From Neckera pumila (lineage: Eukaryota > Streptophyta > Bryopsida > Hypnales > Neckeraceae), in assembly GCA_963969595.1 (NCBI GenBank), contig OZ018409.1:17330975-17394974 (forward strand): a stretch of DNA of 64,000 nt. The letters run 5' to 3'. The notes under the pieces were generated by a model that was not told where the DNA came from, searched no databases, and saw nothing but the letters and a program-made list of their open reading frames with translations. Positions 61,085-64,000 of this stretch are shown here, piece by piece. Every line of letters begins with the position of its first letter. The first letter of the stretch is position 1. A program made the position numbers and the translations under genes.

Positions 61085-62749
61085 GTCATGGAAAGGGAAC
61101 TCTTTGGCGTCCTTTTATAGTTGCTATCTGTTGGGACTAGTTTCAGTGCACAAACGGAGTAGATATTGACCAGTCACTGGTCATTTTTTGTGATGGAGAC
61201 TTTTGATCTGTCATTGGATCTCACATATTACTCACTTACATGAAGTTCAACTAGCGGTTGAAAATAATTTTGAGATCCGTTTGTTCTTGCTCTTCGAGTT
61301 ACTGTCTAAAACCAAAGACTGCATTCTGAATTGTTCTGTTTTGGGTTTGTCCAAATGAACTCTACAACCTTGGAATGTGCTGGCCTTGCAAATCCCAATT
61401 TAGAGAAGTAGTTGTCACTCTCTTTCTGGTTTGTGTTGATCCATGACCTTGATTGAGGCCATTTCTGTAGAAGAGCGTTAGGAGACGATTAATCGTTGCA
61501 TACGGAGGGTATGATTATGGCTTATACCCTTCTCCTTCTTTAGCGTTTTAGCATAGTATTTCTTTGATTGAACTGACGATTTGTATGCAGTATCGAGGTT
61601 ATGTCGGGTAGTAGAAAGTAGAGCCTTGTTATTCCCTGTCTCTACTATGGCTTGGCATGTCATTTCTTGTAACAAGGCTTCACTTTCATGAAACTCGCTC
61701 CATTTCCACTTATTCTAATCCTTCATTAGTAAATTGGAGAATGGATTCTAAACTCTTCTTTGAAGTCAACGTAAATTTGAGACCTCAAATTTACTCATGT
61801 CCACCGAACAGAATGTAACACGAGAACTACATAGTTACATGTTTGGAAAAGGAACCCATGTACAGTTGGGTACAGAAACTTACGAATTTTTGCATCCTGT
61901 TGAGATTTGGTGAACTTTGGGAGGCCAGTGTATGCTAAAAAATGAATGGAATTTCAAATCACAAATTGCATTAGAATCACACTTAAGTCTACTTTATCGT
62001 CATTGCAAATATACATATGTAATTGAAAATCATACAAAAAGTATGATGTTTTCTATACACTATCTATCATCTAGTGTTGCCACCATTTGTGAAAATTACA
62101 ACTAGTATTTAATGGTCCATATCAGAAACGAGTCTTCATAATTGTTTTAGAGATACTTGATCTCATACCACTTGAATCTCTTGTATGATTTCTTGCTTCT
62201 CCTTCACCCCATTGCAAAAAATCTTTGACTATCTTCTAAAGGTTCTTTATGAAATGGTACATAGTGTTTGAAAGACATCCAAATTGTTGTATGATTTTAA
62301 ATGATTCATTCTTCACTTGTTGTGGAGTTGAAGTGCACTTCATTGCAATTCCAATGCAATATGCAATTTCAAAATCAGATCATTTTTGAGCATGCTAGAG
62401 CTTCTTGAAGTTGATGAACTTTCTAGTGAAAACTACCTGAAAAGTTTGGAAGGTTCCTGTACAGTCGTGTCTGGAGAACTACATACGTATTTGGAGAGGA
62501 AAATAGTATGGAATATATTACAAAAGCACATTGGGTTCCAAATTGGAGCCTCGCTTTGCAGTGGACGTGGCTACTCACAGCCTTGATAATCTGCTTCAAC
62601 GACCGTTGCTTCTTTGTTTGATTTGTGGGTTGTATGACAATCATCGGAGTATCACTGACAGAGCACCTAGCTTATGTTTCAATGGGAAGCAAGCCGTAGG
62701 AGGTCCATCAAGTGCTCGGGGTTTAAAAGTGTGCTCTAATGTAGAGGTA
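61085..62749. other. GapC 3' region and spacer
   Basis: The first 200-300 bases should be the 3'UTR; no classic AATAAA was found close to the stop. Farther on no gene is supported. Two similar blocks near 61825 (gagaactacatagttacatg) and 62477 (gagaactacatacgtatttg) suggest an old repeat. Confidence 0.4.
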
Positions 62750-63143
62750 CACTAGTGTGACCCTGTGCGTTGGCCCAATTTTCATCTACTCTCGGTTCCA
62801 CTCTTGGTTCTACTTCCGATTCTACTCCCAGTTCTACTCCCGGTTCCACTCCCAGTACCAAGAATGCCACCAAAATCAAAGTAAAAGTAATTTTCTAATT
62901 TTTTAATCAATAAATACTTTGAAATTCAATAACTTTTGCACCACCGCTCCAAACGCCACGAAACCAAGCCGGTGCACCCCTCCTCGACAAGAGCTTTCCG
63001 ACGGTACCAAGCACGCGTCCAGGGGACGCATGGTCAGGAAGTTGTCCACGCTACAAACAAAACAAAACAAAACAAACAAACAAACAAACAAACAAACAAA
63101 CAAACAAATAAACAAACAAACAAACAAACAAACAAACAAACTC
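62750..63143 (+). mobile_element. CAAA-tailed retroposon, copy K4
   Basis: It begins ACTAGTGTGACCCTGTGCGTT, carries about six 12-bp subrepeats (ctactcccggtt) at 62791-62860, the conserved body (ccaagccggtgcacccctcc, agctttccgacggtacc) and a tail of CAAAA then CAAA units at 63053-63143. It is the best-preserved full-length copy here. Confidence 0.75.
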
Positions 63144-64000
63144 ATTTAAGGTATTGATTTTGTGTTCTCATTGCACAAGTAATGTAAAAATAGTATACAT
63201 TTCAAGAGGTAAACACTTTTAATGACCAATGTGTTTCAACTTCAGAAATTCATAACTAATTGCATGAAGCTTAAAAAAACATGAAAGGATTTGGGTTGGA
63301 TTTCAATTCTATATGTCTTTGATAGAAAATGTATCAAAAATGGTGTTAATGGACCTCCCCAAATTACTTTTCAACTTTTAAATGGGTACTTTAATTTTTT
63401 TATTGTAAAGATATGCTTGATGCACAACCTTAATGCACAACTTCAATGCACTTCTCAATAAATTGCTAACTTTTGCATTGGTTAGTAATGAGAACTTGAA
63501 ATTTTTACCATTGGAAGCGCATCTTTGGAAAGTACTTCAAATATGCACAAGAAAATTCAAATTTAGACATTTGATATTGAGAAAAATGCTTCAAAAGCAA
63601 GATAAAAAACAAAAATTATATAGGTTTAAGCAAATCATCCCTATTCAAAGCACATTGCATTCCACACAAAAAATGGAATTTAAAAAATAAAAAAATTCCT
63701 ATATATTCACATTTCCCATCAGAAAGATTCAAACTACAAAAAATTAGAGTGCCAAATTTTTAAGTTAATGGAACTCAAAGTCTAGAAATTTAATAAGTAA
63801 GTTACAATTTTCTTTTCTTTTCTTTAAATACTAATATTTAAAATCTACATAATCAAAATGTTTGATACATTCTCATAGAAGCCTAGTACTAGAGCTTATA
63901 ATAGAATAAAATCTTTAAAGAGGCCATGTTTTATAACATATTCAAGTTTTTTCTTAAATCCTACACTTGTTTAGGGTTTGAAGTGTAAAATAACAATTAG
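63144..64000. other. AT-rich spacer to the window end
   Basis: No gene recognised; an open frame at 63433-63690 is lysine- and phenylalanine-rich by base composition and shows no domain. Confidence 0.45.

Overview
This is nuclear DNA of a land plant. The evidence is a cytosolic GAPDH gene with ten coding exons, a three-helix early light-induced protein (ELIP) with a plastid transit peptide, an EG16-type GH16 glucanase, a plant P450 fragment, GT-AG introns throughout, and plant MITE families (Stowaway, Tourist and CACTA ends, and a tRNA-derived SINE). The very AT-rich, repeat-packed spacer and the gene content would fit a seed-free plant (moss, liverwort or lycophyte), but the species cannot be fixed from the sequence alone.

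Layout. 0-5 kb: decayed repeats, one unidentified possible exon. 5.1-10.1 kb: a GC-richer stretch, a 200-N assembly gap, and a tandem duplication carrying a BTB/POZ gene (intact copy at 6.2-6.9 kb, frameshifted copy at 8.4-9.2 kb, minus strand). 10-20 kb: transposon graveyard with TTAA-flanked elements, fold-back elements and a CACTA-ended hairpin holding a SINE. 20.3-22.0 kb: ELIP gene with two ACGTGGC elements and a TATA box. 22-36 kb: nested repeats, a P450 pseudogene at 24.8-25.2 kb, an unexplained C-poor tract at 27.1-30.7 kb, and a pure 334-bp (TTTG)n tail of a retroposon. 36.8-39.9 kb: an unrecognised multi-exon plus-strand gene convergent with an EG16 glucanase gene on the minus strand. 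40-57 kb: more MITEs, including nested pairs that date one another. 57.1-61.1 kb: cytosolic GAPDH (GapC) with a probable 5'UTR intron. 61-64 kb: spacer and another copy of the CAAA-tailed retroposon.

The genes are independent housekeeping or stress genes, not a cluster. ELIP protects thylakoids under light or desiccation stress, GapC is glycolytic, EG16 cuts cell-wall glucans, and the BTB proteins are probable ubiquitin-ligase adaptors. The most unusual content is the repeat system: at least ten elements of several sizes flanked by TTAA (or one-base variants) with ends like CCCTAAAGG, suggestive of non-autonomous piggyBac-like elements, which are not commonly described in plants. No transposase gene was found in the window.
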